A stretch of DNA of 64,000 bases from Abyssalbus ytuae (GTDB lineage: Bacteria; Bacteroidota; Bacteroidia; Flavobacteriales; Flavobacteriaceae), in contig NZ_CP094358.1 of NCBI RefSeq assembly GCF_022807975.1, positions 4,060,171-4,124,170 on the forward strand, written 5' to 3'. Each line of letters opens with the position of its first letter. The stretch's first letter is position 1. This document shows positions 18,032 to 28,076 of the stretch, one piece after another. The notes under the pieces are model-generated. The model did no database searches. It was not told the origin of the DNA and saw nothing but the letters and a program-made list of their open reading frames with translations. The position numbers were made by a program, and so were the translations under genes.

Positions 18032-18502
18032 TTAAAACTGGTATCTGATTCCAATGGCAATGTCCAAATCCAGGTCATCACTGTAATCATCATTAAAACT
18101 AAGTTCAGGCCTCATATCTAAAGATATAAGAAGAGGAATATCAAAATTGTATTCAATACCTAAATCCCCTGCTCCAAATAAAAAAGTACCGTCTGCTCCC
18201 GGAGCATCAAAGCTTCCAATTCCGCCACCGGCTCCAACATACCAGTTAAAGCCACCGTCAATTGGCATAACCCATTGATACAATGCTGCAAGTTTAAAAG
18301 CATCTACATCATCTGAATTTCTCCATCCTAAATCGAATTCTAATCTGTTATTACCACCAATACCTCTTTGATAAGAAACTTCTGCACCTAATCCGTCACT
18401 GTCCCCGATTCTTAAACCAATGGCATTTTTTGAAATCTCTTGTGAAAATCCTGTAAATGCAAAGGCTAACGCCATTACACACAATAAAACTATTTTTTTC
18501 AT
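18032..18502 (-). CDS. Small outer-membrane beta-barrel protein
   Basis: 156 residues with a clear signal peptide (MKKIVLLCVMALAFAFTGFSQ). The mature part alternates hydrophobic and polar residues in about eight strands and ends IAIGIRYQF, the C-terminal Phe of barrel proteins. Glycine/Asp-rich loops (GIGSFDAPGADGTF) look exposed. Family not recognised more precisely; similar small porin-like proteins are common in flavobacteria. Monocistronic and divergent from the FAD/Fe-S oxidoreductase. Confidence 0.8.
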   Translation of the reverse strand: MKKIVLLCVMALAFAFTGFSQEISKNAIGLRIGDSDGLGAEVSYQRGIGGNNRLEFDLGWRNSDDVDAFKLAALYQWVMPIDGGFNWYVGAGGGIGSFDAPGADGTFLFGAGDLGIEYNFDIPLLISLDMRPELSFNDDYSDDLDLDIAIGIRYQF

Positions 18503-18568
18503 TAGGTTTAATTTTGTTTAATTAATTAACAACGCTAATTTAGTTTAACATTTTGAACTTTATGTTAA

Positions 18569-21472
18569 ATGATTCGTAAAAATATTTTATCTAAGCTGGA
18601 AAGTTTAATTGATGGTGAAGTTTATACCGATGATTTATATACCTCTATTTATGCTACTGATGCCTCAGTTTACAGAAAAAAGCCGGATGCAGTGGTTTTT
18701 CCGAAAACTAAAGAAGATATAAGCAGACTAATTGAGTTTGTTTCTCAGCATAAAATACCTCTAATACCCCGTACAGCAGGTACTTCTTTGGCAGGACAGT
18801 GTGTAGGGGAAGGGATAATAGTGGATGTTTCCCGCCATTTTACCAATATACTTGAAGTTAATGAAGAAGAACAAACCGTTACCGTAGAACCCGGGGTAAT
18901 AAGGGATGAATTAAATCTTTATTTAAAGCCGTTCGGGTTATTCTTTGGCCCAAATACTTCTACTTCAAACCGATGTATGATAGGAGGTATGGTAGGAAAT
19001 AATTCCAGTGGTACCACCTCTATAAAGTATGGAGTTACAAGAGATAAAGTTCTGGAAATAGAGGCATTGTTGAGTGATGGCAGTGTAGCGGAGTTTAAAT
19101 CCATTACAGCTGATGAATTTGAAGAAAAAACAAATCTTGATAACCTGGAAGGAGATATTTACAGAGCTTTAAAAGCTGAACTTTTACCTAAAAATGTACA
19201 AAAAATAATAAGGGATAATTTTCCCAAACCGGAAATTCACAGGAGAAACACTGGCTATGCAATTGACGAAATTATAAAATTTGCCCCCTTTGATGGCAGG
19301 AAGAAAGAATTCAATATGTGTAAACTTCTTGCAGGGAGTGAAGGTACCCTCGCTTTTACCACTAAAATAAAGTTAAAGCTGGACAGGTTGCCTCCTGCTA
19401 ATAATGTTATGATTGCTGCACACTTTAACAGTGTTGAAAATGCTTGTAAAGCGGTGATTCCGATTATGGAACATGACCTTTACACTTGCGAAATGATGGA
19501 TAAGATTATATTGGATTGTACAAAGAATAATAAATCTCAACTGCCTAACAGGTTTTTTATAGAAGGCGATCCTGCTGCGGTTTTAATGTTGGAGTTAGCC
19601 GATGATAATAATAAAGAGCTGGAAAAAAAGAGAAAAGCATTAATAAAAACACTGGAAAAAATAAAGTTGAGTTATGCCCACCCTTCGCTTTACGGAAACG
19701 AGATAAGCCAGGCTTTGGAATTGCGTAAAGCAGGATTAGGCTTATTAGGGAATATGGTAGGCGATAAAAAAGCTGTTGCCTGTATTGAAGATACTGCAGT
19801 GAGTATTAATGACCTTGCTCCGTTTATAGATGAATTTACTGCCTTAATGGAAAAATACGAACAACAGGCTGTATATTATGCTCATGCCGGTGCTGGAGAG
19901 CTTCATTTAAGACCTATTCTTGACCTTAAAAAAAGTAAAGATGTTGAGTTATTCAGAAGAATTACCACCGATGTTGCCTCGCTTGTAAAAAAATACGGGG
20001 GTTCTATGAGTGGGGAACATGGAGACGGGCGGGTACGATCTGAATTTATCGAACTTATGATAGGCCGTGAAAACTACCGGATTATCAGGAGAATTAAAGA
20101 AGTATTCGATCCCCTTTATATTTTTAATCCCGGAAAAATAGTCGATGCTGTTCCGATGGATCAGGATTTAAGATACCGAAAAGACAGAAAAGAACCGGAA
20201 ATAAAAACCCTTATGGATTTTTCTGATTCTTTGGGTATTTTAAGAGTAGCCGAAAAGTGTAACGGAAGCGGGGATTGTAGAAAAACACATGTTACAGCAG
20301 AAGTAATGTGTCCCAGCTATCAGGTAACAAAAGATGAAAAAGATACAACACGGGCCCGTGCAAATGCCTTGAGAGAATTTTTGACGCATTCTGAAAAGAA
20401 AAATAAATTTAATCATACGGAACTCAAACAGGTTTTTGATTTATGCCTGAGCTGTAAAGGTTGTAGCAGTGAATGCCCAAGTAATGTGGATGTTTCATCA
20501 TTAAAAGCTGAATTTTTGTATCAGTATCAAAAGGTAAACGGAACATCATTAAGAGATAAAGCATTTGCGTACAATACGAAACTAAATGTATTATCATCAA
20601 GATTTTCATTTATTACAAATACAGCGTTTTTTCATAAAACCGTTAAAAAGTTTATTGATATTGCAGAGGACAGACAATTACCGGTGGCTTCAGGGTTTAA
20701 TTTTAAAAAATACATTCACTCACAACAATCCAAAGCTGTGGGTAATAAAGGTAAAGTTGTTTTATTTATTGATGAATTTACAAGATATCTGGATATACAA
20801 ACAGGAAAGGACGCTATAGACTTATTATTAAGATTGGGATACAAGGTTGAACTTTTTTTTGGGGAAAGCGGAAGAACCTTTATTTCAAAAGGTTTTTTAA
20901 AACAAGCCAAAAACCTTGCTAACAAGAATATTGAATCTCTTAAGAAGTACGTAACAGCCGGAACACCTGTAGTAGGAATTGAACCCTCTGCCATACTTTC
21001 ATTCAGGGATGAATATCTCCGGCTGGGGAACAATGTTGAAGCTGCCAAAAACCTGGCAAAGAATGCATTTTTAATTGAAGAGTTCTTATCATGGGAAATA
21101 AAAAACGGAGAAATTGATTCCTCCCCCTTTACTACAGAAACAAGGACAATAAAATTTCACGGACATTGTCATCAAAAAGCATTGTCAAATCAAAAAGTAA
21201 CCTTTGATATTTTAAATTTACCGGAAAATTATAGTGTAACAATCATTAATTCAGGTTGCTGTGGCATGGCCGGATCATTTGGATATGAAAAAGAACATTA
21301 TGAAGTTAGTATAAAAGCAGGTAGCCTGAAATTATTTCCTGCAATTAACAAGACCGACGAAAATACCATCATTGCAGCAAATGGTACCAGTTGCCGACAT
21401 CAGATTTATGACGGAACCAAACGTACTGCCAAACATCCGGTTTCAATCTTGAGAGAAGCACTAAAAAATTAA
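18569..21472 (+). CDS. FAD-linked oxidase fused to Fe-S (GlpC/CCG) domains
   Basis: 967 residues, a GlcD-GlpC type fusion. Residues about 1-460 form an FAD-binding PCMH fold with the C-terminal oxidase cap (PRTAGTSLAGQCVGEG; GGMVGNNSSGTTSIKYG; SGEHGDGRVRSEFIE). Around 555-640 there is a ferredoxin-like module with CNGSGDCRKT and CLSCKGCSSECP. The end contains CCG-type cysteines (HGHCHQKAL; NSGCCGMAGSFGYE). Such proteins oxidise D-2-hydroxy acids (D-lactate, glycolate, D-2-hydroxyglutarate) and pass electrons to the quinone pool. The exact substrate is not readable. It converges with the LpxH-like gene with a 4-bp overlap. Confidence 0.9.
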   Translation: MIRKNILSKLESLIDGEVYTDDLYTSIYATDASVYRKKPDAVVFPKTKEDISRLIEFVSQHKIPLIPRTAGTSLAGQCVGEGIIVDVSRHFTNILEVNEEEQTVTVEPGVIRDELNLYLKPFGLFFGPNTSTSNRCMIGGMVGNNSSGTTSIKYGVTRDKVLEIEALLSDGSVAEFKSITADEFEEKTNLDNLEGDIYRALKAELLPKNVQKIIRDNFPKPEIHRRNTGYAIDEIIKFAPFDGRKKEFNMCKLLAGSEGTLAFTTKIKLKLDRLPPANNVMIAAHFNSVENACKAVIPIMEHDLYTCEMMDKIILDCTKNNKSQLPNRFFIEGDPAAVLMLELADDNNKELEKKRKALIKTLEKIKLSYAHPSLYGNEISQALELRKAGLGLLGNMVGDKKAVACIEDTAVSINDLAPFIDEFTALMEKYEQQAVYYAHAGAGELHLRPILDLKKSKDVELFRRITTDVASLVKKYGGSMSGEHGDGRVRSEFIELMIGRENYRIIRRIKEVFDPLYIFNPGKIVDAVPMDQDLRYRKDRKEPEIKTLMDFSDSLGILRVAEKCNGSGDCRKTHVTAEVMCPSYQVTKDEKDTTRARANALREFLTHSEKKNKFNHTELKQVFDLCLSCKGCSSECPSNVDVSSLKAEFLYQYQKVNGTSLRDKAFAYNTKLNVLSSRFSFITNTAFFHKTVKKFIDIAEDRQLPVASGFNFKKYIHSQQSKAVGNKGKVVLFIDEFTRYLDIQTGKDAIDLLLRLGYKVELFFGESGRTFISKGFLKQAKNLANKNIESLKKYVTAGTPVVGIEPSAILSFRDEYLRLGNNVEAAKNLAKNAFLIEEFLSWEIKNGEIDSSPFTTETRTIKFHGHCHQKALSNQKVTFDILNLPENYSVTIINSGCCGMAGSFGYEKEHYEVSIKAGSLKLFPAINKTDENTIIAANGTSCRHQIYDGTKRTAKHPVSILREALKN

Positions 21473-22305
21473 AAAGTTTTTTTCCCGGTTATGGTAATAG
21501 CTGCCAAAAGCTCTTTATAATCAAGAGACTTCAGGTCTTCATCAGAGTAAAACGGACTTAATTTATCCTCACTGAAATGATATAGCTCCCATTTTTTATC
21601 ATTGTATTCCAGTGAAGTAAGGTTTTCTATCCAATCACCTGAATTTAAATATAAACAAGTTCCGTTTTTATTTACTTTTCTAACCATTTGAGGTTGATGG
21701 ATGTGTCCGCAAACTACATATTTATAACCATTTTCAATAGCAAGATCGGCTGCCACTTTTTCAAAATCATTAATGTATTTGATTGCTTTCTTAACGCTGT
21801 TCTTTATTTTTTTGGAAAGAGAATATTTTTCCCTTCCCATTTTCACTAAGAACCAGTTAATTAAACTATTGATAAGAATAAGAAAATCGTAACCCCAGCC
21901 TCCCAGCTTAGCTATCCACTTGGTATGTTGTATTGATGCATCAAAAACATCGCCATGAAATATCCATGCCTTTTTGCCGTCCAGTTTTAAAACAAGTTTG
22001 TCCAGAATATGAATGTTACCCATGGTTACATCGCTGAATTTTCGTAGCATTTCATCATGGTTACCGGTAATATAAAATACTTCGGTACCTTTGGTAGACA
22101 GGTCAATAATTTTTTTAATTACCTGCAAATGAGTTTTAGGGAAATAATGTTTCCTGAATTGCCAAATATCAATTATATCGCCGTTTAAAACAAGTTTATC
22201 AGGTTTTACACTACTCAGATAAGACAATAATTCGCCTGCATGGCAACCAAAAGTGCCTAAATGAATATCCGAAAGTACCAGTAATTCTACTTTTCTTTTT
22301 CTCAA
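21469..22305 (-). CDS. LpxH-like metallophosphoesterase (UDP-2,3-diacylglucosamine diphosphatase family)
   Basis: Calcineurin-like phosphoesterase with the full metal set in order: LSDIHLG, NGDIIDIW, TGNHDEML, FHGDVFD and CGHIHQP. Family members hydrolyse UDP-2,3-diacylglucosamine to lipid X in lipid A synthesis, although Bacteroidota often have several paralogues. There is no ATG before the first metal motif. The frame stays open to a TTG at 22332, but TTG at 22305 gives MRKRKVELLVLSDIHLG, the usual N-terminus, so I chose it (279 residues). Peripheral membrane or cytosolic. Confidence 0.78.
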   Translation of the reverse strand: MRKRKVELLVLSDIHLGTFGCHAGELLSYLSSVKPDKLVLNGDIIDIWQFRKHYFPKTHLQVIKKIIDLSTKGTEVFYITGNHDEMLRKFSDVTMGNIHILDKLVLKLDGKKAWIFHGDVFDASIQHTKWIAKLGGWGYDFLILINSLINWFLVKMGREKYSLSKKIKNSVKKAIKYINDFEKVAADLAIENGYKYVVCGHIHQPQMVRKVNKNGTCLYLNSGDWIENLTSLEYNDKKWELYHFSEDKLSPFYSDEDLKSLDYKELLAAITITGKKTF

Positions 22306-22454
22306 AGTATAAAGGTTTATGCAAAAGAACAATTGGTATATTAATCAAATATTACGAGTTAATTAATTATATATGAGTATATTGTTAATAAAACATCATT
22401 GATAGTTACTAATTTTAAGAAAACATTACCTTATCCATATTATATATATAATTT

Positions 22455-22483
22455 TTGTTTCTATAATTTAAGGTTTACATTTG
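22455..22483 (+). promoter_or_regulatory. Candidate promoter of aroC
   Basis: TTG at 22455-22457 and TACATTTG at 22476-22483, 18 bp apart, fit the Bacteroidota -33/-7 pattern. The leader to the ATG at 22499 would be short. The in-frame TTG at 22481 lies in the -7 box and so cannot be a translated start from this promoter. Confidence 0.5.
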
Positions 22484-22498
22484 TTGAAAACATTCTAT

Positions 22499-23563
22499 AT
22501 GGCGGGCAATTCCTTTGGAACAATTTTCAAGGTTACAACTTTTGGAGAATCACACGGAGAGGCACTTGGCGGAATTATTGACGGGTGCCCTGCTGGTTTA
22601 GAAGTAGACTTAAGTTTAGTGCAATATGATTTAGACAGAAGAAAACCAGGACAATCGGCTATTGTAACACAACGAAAAGAGCCTGACGAGGTTAAATTCC
22701 TTTCAGGAATATTTGAAGGAAAAACCACAGGTACATCCATAGGTTTCATTATTGAAAATACCAACCAGAAATCTCATGATTATTCCCATATAAAAGATAG
22801 TTACCGGCCTTCGCATGCAGATTTTACTTATGACCAAAAGTATGGGTTCCGGGATTACAGGGGAGGCGGAAGGAGTTCTGCCCGTGAAACTGCATCCAGG
22901 GTAGTAGCAGGAGCCATAGCCAAACAGTTACTTAAAAATATTAAGATCAATGCCTTCGTTTCATCGGTGGGCAGTTTACATCTTGCCAAAAATCATGAAG
23001 AACTGGATTTAGCGGTGGCTGAAACCAATGCAGTAAGATGCCCGGATAGTGAGATGGCCTTAAAGATGGAAAATTACATTAAAGACATCCGTAAACAGGG
23101 TGATACTATAGGGGGTGTTGTTAGTTGTGTGATAAAAAATGTACCGGTTGGCTTAGGAGAGCCTGTGTTTGATAAATTGCATGCCGAATTAGGCAAAGCA
23201 ATGCTCTCAATAAATGCTGTTAAGGGTTTTGAGTATGGAAGCGGTTTTAAAGGAACCGAAATGAAAGGCAGTGAACATAATGATAAGTTTAATACCGATG
23301 GAACCACCCGGACAAATTATAGCGGAGGTATACAGGGGGGTATAAGTAACGGAATGGATATTTACTTCAGGGTAGCTTTCAAACCGGTAGCCACCCTCAT
23401 TCAATCGTATGAAACTATTGACAAAGAAGGGAATATTGTTAAAATGCAAGGAAAAGGCCGGCATGATCCTTGTGTTGTCCCCAGGGCAGTACCCATAGTA
23501 GAAGCTATGGCTGCGCTGGTTCTTGCGGATAATTTTCTTTTAAATAAAGTGTCAAAAATTTAA
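22499..23563 (+). CDS. aroC: Chorismate synthase
   Basis: Last step of the shikimate pathway, EPSP to chorismate, using reduced FMN. 354 residues from ATG 22499 ([20 protein letters not shown]). Signatures present: [18 protein letters not shown], the RRKPGQS loop, [18 protein letters not shown] and [13 protein letters not shown] near the C-terminus. Full length and intact. Only four bases separate it from the dicarboxylate symporter, so the two are probably cotranscribed although functionally unrelated. Confidence 0.96.
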   Translation: MAGNSFGTIFKVTTFGESHGEALGGIIDGCPAGLEVDLSLVQYDLDRRKPGQSAIVTQRKEPDEVKFLSGIFEGKTTGTSIGFIIENTNQKSHDYSHIKDSYRPSHADFTYDQKYGFRDYRGGGRSSARETASRVVAGAIAKQLLKNIKINAFVSSVGSLHLAKNHEELDLAVAETNAVRCPDSEMALKMENYIKDIRKQGDTIGGVVSCVIKNVPVGLGEPVFDKLHAELGKAMLSINAVKGFEYGSGFKGTEMKGSEHNDKFNTDGTTRTNYSGGIQGGISNGMDIYFRVAFKPVATLIQSYETIDKEGNIVKMQGKGRHDPCVVPRAVPIVEAMAALVLADNFLLNKVSKI

Positions 23564-23567
23564 ACGT

Positions 23568-24872
23568 ATGAAAAAATTAGCTTTGCATTGGCAAATATTA
23601 TTAGGTATGGTGGTGGGAGTAGTTTTTGCCTTAATTATGGTAAAATTTGAGTGGGGACCTGAATTTGTTACAAAATGGATTAAACCTTTTGGTAACATTT
23701 TTATCAATGCTTTGAAGCTAATTGCCGTTCCTTTAATACTGGCTTCACTCATCAAAGGAGTTTCAGATTTAAAAGATATATCCAAACTTTCAAAAATGGG
23801 AGGGAGGACAATAATTACGTATGTTATCACCACTATTATAGCGGTATCCATAGGTTTAACTATTGTAAATGTTATAAAACCCGGTAAATCTATTTCGGAA
23901 GATACACGAAATGAATTGGTAGAGAGTTATAAAGGAGATGCCGATTCTAGAATTGCTGCTGCCGAAAAGCAAAAAGAATCAGGACCTTTACAGGCCCTGG
24001 AAGATTTAGTTCCGGGCAATATATTTAATGCTGCCAGTGATAATGGCAATATGCTTCAGGTAATCTTTTTTGCCATATTTTTTGGAATAGGGATAATTTT
24101 AATACCCGATGAAAAAGCAAAACCTGTAAAAGATTTTTTTGACGGGTTTAATGAAGTAATCCTTAAGTTAATAGATTTAATAATGCTTGCTGCTCCATAT
24201 GGAGTATTTGCATTGTTGGCTGCTTTGGTAGTTGAAGCTCCCAGTACAGATTTGTTTAAAGCACTCGGTATGTATGCTATTAGTGTGGTTATAGGGCTCG
24301 TTTTAATGATTTTTATCTATGCTTTATTAGTTTATTTATTTACAGGAAAAAAGCCGGGTTTCTTTTTTAACGGAATCTCACCAGCACAATTATTAGCGTT
24401 TTCTACAAGTTCCAGTGCGGCAACATTGCCGGTAACTATGGAAAGGGTAGAAGAACATTTGGGGGTAGAAGAAGACGTGACATCTTTTGTTTTACCCATT
24501 GGTGCTACTATTAATATGGATGGCACAAGTTTGTACCAGGCTGTGGCCGCTGTATTTATTGCCCAGGCTTTTGGCATGAATCTGGATTTTGCTACCCAAA
24601 TGGGAATTATTGCTACTGCAACATTAGCATCCATTGGTAGTGCGGCAGTACCCGGTGCCGGTATGGTAATGCTGGTAATAGTACTTGCCCAGGCCGGAAT
24701 ACCCGAAGCAGGCTTAGCCTTAATTTTTGCAGTAGACAGACCTTTGGATATGTGCCGGACAGTAGTAAACGTTACTGGTGATGCAGCCGTTTCCATGATG
24801 GTGGCCAAATCTGTAGATAAACTTGGAGAACCTAAAGCCAGGGAGTGGGATGAAAACTATAAAAAGAAGTAA
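23568..24872 (+). CDS. Dicarboxylate/amino acid:cation symporter (DAACS)
   Basis: 434-residue inner-membrane transporter of the GltP/GltT/DctA family, taking up glutamate, aspartate or C4-dicarboxylates with Na+ or H+. Signatures: the Ser-rich AFSTSSSAATLPVTME (HP1 loop), TINMDGTSLYQ (TM7 cation site), GSAAVPGAGMVML (HP2) and VDRPLDMCRTVVNVTGDA (TM8 substrate residues, D and R/T/N). Eight hydrophobic segments are visible, plus a hydrophilic stretch at about 110-145 that is longer than in E. coli GltP. Follows aroC by 4 bp. Confidence 0.93.
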   Translation: MKKLALHWQILLGMVVGVVFALIMVKFEWGPEFVTKWIKPFGNIFINALKLIAVPLILASLIKGVSDLKDISKLSKMGGRTIITYVITTIIAVSIGLTIVNVIKPGKSISEDTRNELVESYKGDADSRIAAAEKQKESGPLQALEDLVPGNIFNAASDNGNMLQVIFFAIFFGIGIILIPDEKAKPVKDFFDGFNEVILKLIDLIMLAAPYGVFALLAALVVEAPSTDLFKALGMYAISVVIGLVLMIFIYALLVYLFTGKKPGFFFNGISPAQLLAFSTSSSAATLPVTMERVEEHLGVEEDVTSFVLPIGATINMDGTSLYQAVAAVFIAQAFGMNLDFATQMGIIATATLASIGSAAVPGAGMVMLVIVLAQAGIPEAGLALIFAVDRPLDMCRTVVNVTGDAAVSMMVAKSVDKLGEPKAREWDENYKKK

Positions 24873-25012
24873 ATAACATTTACATATACAGAATACTTTC
24901 TATAATATTTTATGACGTATTCCGTTTGATTTAAAGTTGATTTTATTTCCCTGACACATTCTTACCACTATAGTTCTGTTAATAGATTTACTGGAACATT
25001 AAACTGTTTATA

Positions 25013-25753
25013 ATGCTGACTTACTTACAAGAAAAACTTATTTTTTTAAGTGAAGAGTTACCCCGGGAGCATCAATTTAATTTCAATATCTATTTTGAAG
25101 AATTATTTCTTGAAGCTGCTGATGGTTCCGTTCTGCATGGACTACATTTTAAACCGGACAGGATAGCGAAAGGAATTATTCTTTATTTTCACGGAAATAA
25201 AAACACGGTAAATCATTGGGGAAAATGGTGTGAGCATTTAAGCACTAAATACAATTACGAAGTGGTGGTGTTTGATTATCGCGGATATGGAAAGAGCAGG
25301 GGAGTAAGGTCATTTAAAAACATGCTTTCCGACGGATTGTTGTTTTATAATTACTGCAAAGAGCATTTTGATGAAGACAAAATAATTTTATTCGGAAGGT
25401 CGCTTGGTGGTGCTTTTGCCTCTTACACTGCCCGACATACCACTCCTGAAAAATTAATACTGGAATCAACCTTTACTCATATAGAGAAGGTAGCCAAAAC
25501 CAAATTCTGGGGTTTGCCTGTGGGAATGCTTATAAAATACCCTTTTCAAAGTGAAGAAAACATTAAGCATATAGCGGTTGAAACTCATATTATTCATGGC
25601 ACAGATGATAAACTGGTAAAATTTGAACTGGGCGAAAAACTTTATAATCTGTCACAAAGCCGGAACAAAAGATTTTATCCGGTTAAAGGCGGACTTCATA
25701 ACAATTTATATGATTACCCGGCTTATTATGAAGCGTTAGACAGGATTTTTTGA
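25013..25753 (+). CDS. Alpha/beta hydrolase (BEM46/YfhR-like)
   Basis: 246 residues. Oxyanion motif HGNKN, nucleophile elbow GRSLGGAFA (Ser at about residue 125), an acid in HGTDDKLVKF and the His in KGGLHNNLYDYP complete a triad. No signal peptide, although the first 20 residues are hydrophobic. The closest family by layout is the BEM46/YfhR group of serine hydrolases of unknown substrate. Monocistronic; followed by a large inverted repeat. Confidence 0.85.
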   Translation: MLTYLQEKLIFLSEELPREHQFNFNIYFEELFLEAADGSVLHGLHFKPDRIAKGIILYFHGNKNTVNHWGKWCEHLSTKYNYEVVVFDYRGYGKSRGVRSFKNMLSDGLLFYNYCKEHFDEDKIILFGRSLGGAFASYTARHTTPEKLILESTFTHIEKVAKTKFWGLPVGMLIKYPFQSEENIKHIAVETHIIHGTDDKLVKFELGEKLYNLSQSRNKRFYPVKGGLHNNLYDYPAYYEALDRIF

Positions 25754-25800
25754 GAAAAAAAACAGGGATGCCTGAAGAGATATGAATTTTGATTTTGTCA

Positions 25801-25864
25801 CATTGAGCGCAGTCAAAAAGCATTGATTATAAGAAAACTTCATTTTCTGACTGCGCTCGATATG
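25801..25864. repeat. Inverted repeat with GAGCGCAGTCA arms
   Basis: GAGCGCAGTCA at 25805-25815 and TGACTGCGCTC at 25848-25858 form an 11-bp perfect stem with a 32-nt loop. The motif CATTGAGCGCAGTC is, to my knowledge, a frequently dispersed intergenic element in flavobacterial genomes. It lies between the convergent hydrolase and MuiA-like genes and could act as a terminator there. Confidence 0.75.
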
Positions 25865-25914
25865 ATGACGGACATTTTTTTACTTTTTTAAATATTCCGC
25901 CTGGTTATTAAACT

Positions 25915-27972
25915 TTATAAATTAATTTTTTTCCATTTTGGATATTTTACCTCATACGATAAAGTTTTTTTGGCACCTTCAGAAGGTTGTAAGGTGATTT
26001 TCCATTTTACTATCCCTTTTTTATCGTCATAATATGCATTTGAGTACTCAATATCATCTACTTTTATTTCCTTGTTTTGCGAAACAGGAATTCTGTCTAA
26101 TAAGGAAATTTCTACGCTGTGAGGCTTGTTATTTTTCAATACCAGTTCATAAGTTTTATTTATTATTGTTAAACTTCCTGTGAAGTTTTTATCTTTAAAA
26201 TTGTTGAGCTGTCTTCGAGATACAATTATATTCGGGTCGGCACCCAGAGATACTTTTAATTTTTTCTCTACTTTCAAAGGATCTATAAAGGTTTTTCCTG
26301 CGTACGAACCATCAAAATATATATTTGCTTCTCCGGGTAATAAATCAAAATTTTCCCAATTGGAAATTTCAGCAAGTAAAAATACATTTTCATTAATTAC
26401 GGGAGCCGCCAAATATCTATATTCAGCAGGTATATCAAATTTGTCAATATCAATAACCGTTACATCTTTAGCCGAGGCTATATTATAAGGTTTTTTAATA
26501 TTGAATTCTTTGGTAATTATATTTTTATTGATGGTATAACCTTTAGTGGTAATAACAATTACTCCGTTTTCTGCCTGAGATCCATACATTGAAGATGCCG
26601 TATCATCAAGAGTTTCTATAGTTACAATTTCATTTTCATCCAAATAGGAAATATCATCTACCATCATCCCATCCACAATATAAAAAGGTGTTTTATCCAT
26701 TTTTGTAGTACTACTCCCCCTTATTGTTATTCCCGGGGCTTTTCCCCCGAGGTTTGATGCTAATGAACCCTTAGGATTTCTTTTTTTATTAATACCATAA
26801 CCCGTTACAACAACTTCCTCCAGGGCTTCATAATCTTCTTTCAGTTTTATATTCATTATAGACGAATACACAGGTAATTCCTCTGTCAGAAAACCTATAT
26901 AGGAGAATACAAGTGTATTCCCTTCATTTATTTCTATTTCATACTCCCCTTCAAAATTTGTTAGTGTTCCTGTGGAGGTTCCTTTAATAATTACATTAGC
27001 ACCAGGTAAGGGCATTCCCGTTTCATCTAAAACTTTACCTGCCACCCGCTTAACCATAGGGTTATACCTGTAAGGGTTTCGGCGTACCGGATTAGTTAAA
27101 CTTTTTGCAGAATATTTATTGATAAAGTTTAAGAAGTGAGTGTTTAATTCCGGATTTTCATTATTAATTGTTGGATCTTTTGTTGAAAGTACAATTTTTG
27201 TATTTTCCCAGTCGGTTCCCGTTTTTTGGTAAACATGAGCCCTGTAGTGTAAGGATAATGGGTGGTCAATGCTTTGAGTTTTAATATCGTAAACCGGAAA
27301 CCAACCTGCTGATGATACATTATATTTAAGCTTAAGATGAATGTTTGCATTCACCGGGGCATCTAGATTCAGAGTAATTTCACCTCTTTTTTCTTTATTA
27401 TGATTTTTAAATTTTTCAAGTTGCTTTTTTAAAGCTCCTAATTCATTTTCCAGGCTGTCAATAGTTTGTTCAGCTTCAAAAACAGCATTATGGATAGTTT
27501 CAACCTGAGACCTGTAATATTTAGAAAACTCTTGTATTTTCACGAGGGAAACAGTATGTGTTTCGTTAACTAATTTTCTGTTAGAAACCAGTAAGGTTTT
27601 TTCCTCCTGTAATCCTTTTATCCGGTTTTTTTGATAGGCGATTTTCTTTTCAAACAACTTGATCCGGGTTATTAAATTTTCTATTTCATCTGATTCCTTT
27701 TTCTTCTCAAGGTAATTTATATCATATTGGAGGGAGAGGATGGAAACATCACCCAAACCACTCACCTGAATACTATTTTCATCTATATTGGGAGAAAGAT
27801 CATTAAAAATTATTACGGTTGTACCACTTTTTAAAGAAAGGGTAGATGTCCTTATAATTTGTGCTCCATTTAAATAAACTACAACTTTTTCTATTGTTGA
27901 AGGTGTTCCTTTTTCATTTGAGAAAAGAAATGAATGAGTCAGTAAAAGAATAAGTAAAAATATATTTTTCAT
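25915..27972 (-). CDS. MuiA-family (DUF4139/DUF4140) protein with inserted carboxypeptidase-regulatory and plug-like segment
   Basis: 685 residues with a signal peptide (to about residue 19). The N-terminal DUF4140-like domain (EKVVVYLNGAQIIRTSTL) is followed by a long coiled coil (about 75-195) and the start of DUF4139 (SAGWFPVYDIKTQ; DWENTKIVLSTKDP). Residues about 308-475 are foreign to the family: a CarboxypepD_reg-like domain (VAGKVLDETGMPLPGANVII) and a SusC-type plug piece (EEVVVTGYGI; PFYIVDGMMVDDISYL; GVIVITTKGY). DUF4139 then resumes to the C-terminus. Family members are exported proteins of unclear function linked to mucoidy in other bacteria. No barrel is attached to the plug-like piece. 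Confidence 0.85.
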   Translation of the reverse strand: MKNIFLLILLLTHSFLFSNEKGTPSTIEKVVVYLNGAQIIRTSTLSLKSGTTVIIFNDLSPNIDENSIQVSGLGDVSILSLQYDINYLEKKKESDEIENLITRIKLFEKKIAYQKNRIKGLQEEKTLLVSNRKLVNETHTVSLVKIQEFSKYYRSQVETIHNAVFEAEQTIDSLENELGALKKQLEKFKNHNKEKRGEITLNLDAPVNANIHLKLKYNVSSAGWFPVYDIKTQSIDHPLSLHYRAHVYQKTGTDWENTKIVLSTKDPTINNENPELNTHFLNFINKYSAKSLTNPVRRNPYRYNPMVKRVAGKVLDETGMPLPGANVIIKGTSTGTLTNFEGEYEIEINEGNTLVFSYIGFLTEELPVYSSIMNIKLKEDYEALEEVVVTGYGINKKRNPKGSLASNLGGKAPGITIRGSSTTKMDKTPFYIVDGMMVDDISYLDENEIVTIETLDDTASSMYGSQAENGVIVITTKGYTINKNIITKEFNIKKPYNIASAKDVTVIDIDKFDIPAEYRYLAAPVINENVFLLAEISNWENFDLLPGEANIYFDGSYAGKTFIDPLKVEKKLKVSLGADPNIIVSRRQLNNFKDKNFTGSLTIINKTYELVLKNNKPHSVEISLLDRIPVSQNKEIKVDDIEYSNAYYDDKKGIVKWKITLQPSEGAKKTLSYEVKYPKWKKINL

Positions 27973-28076
27973 GATTCAGATAGTTTGATTTACTGCTGAA
28001 ACTACTTTTAAATCATAAAAACTAAAAGATTAAATGAGTAGGGTGGGTATATGAGTGAGTTAAAACTGCTTTTTAC

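Noticed and set aside
22481..22498. TTG start adding six residues to aroC
   Set aside because: It lies in the -7 box TACATTTG; the ATG at 22499 gives [10 protein letters not shown] as in the family.
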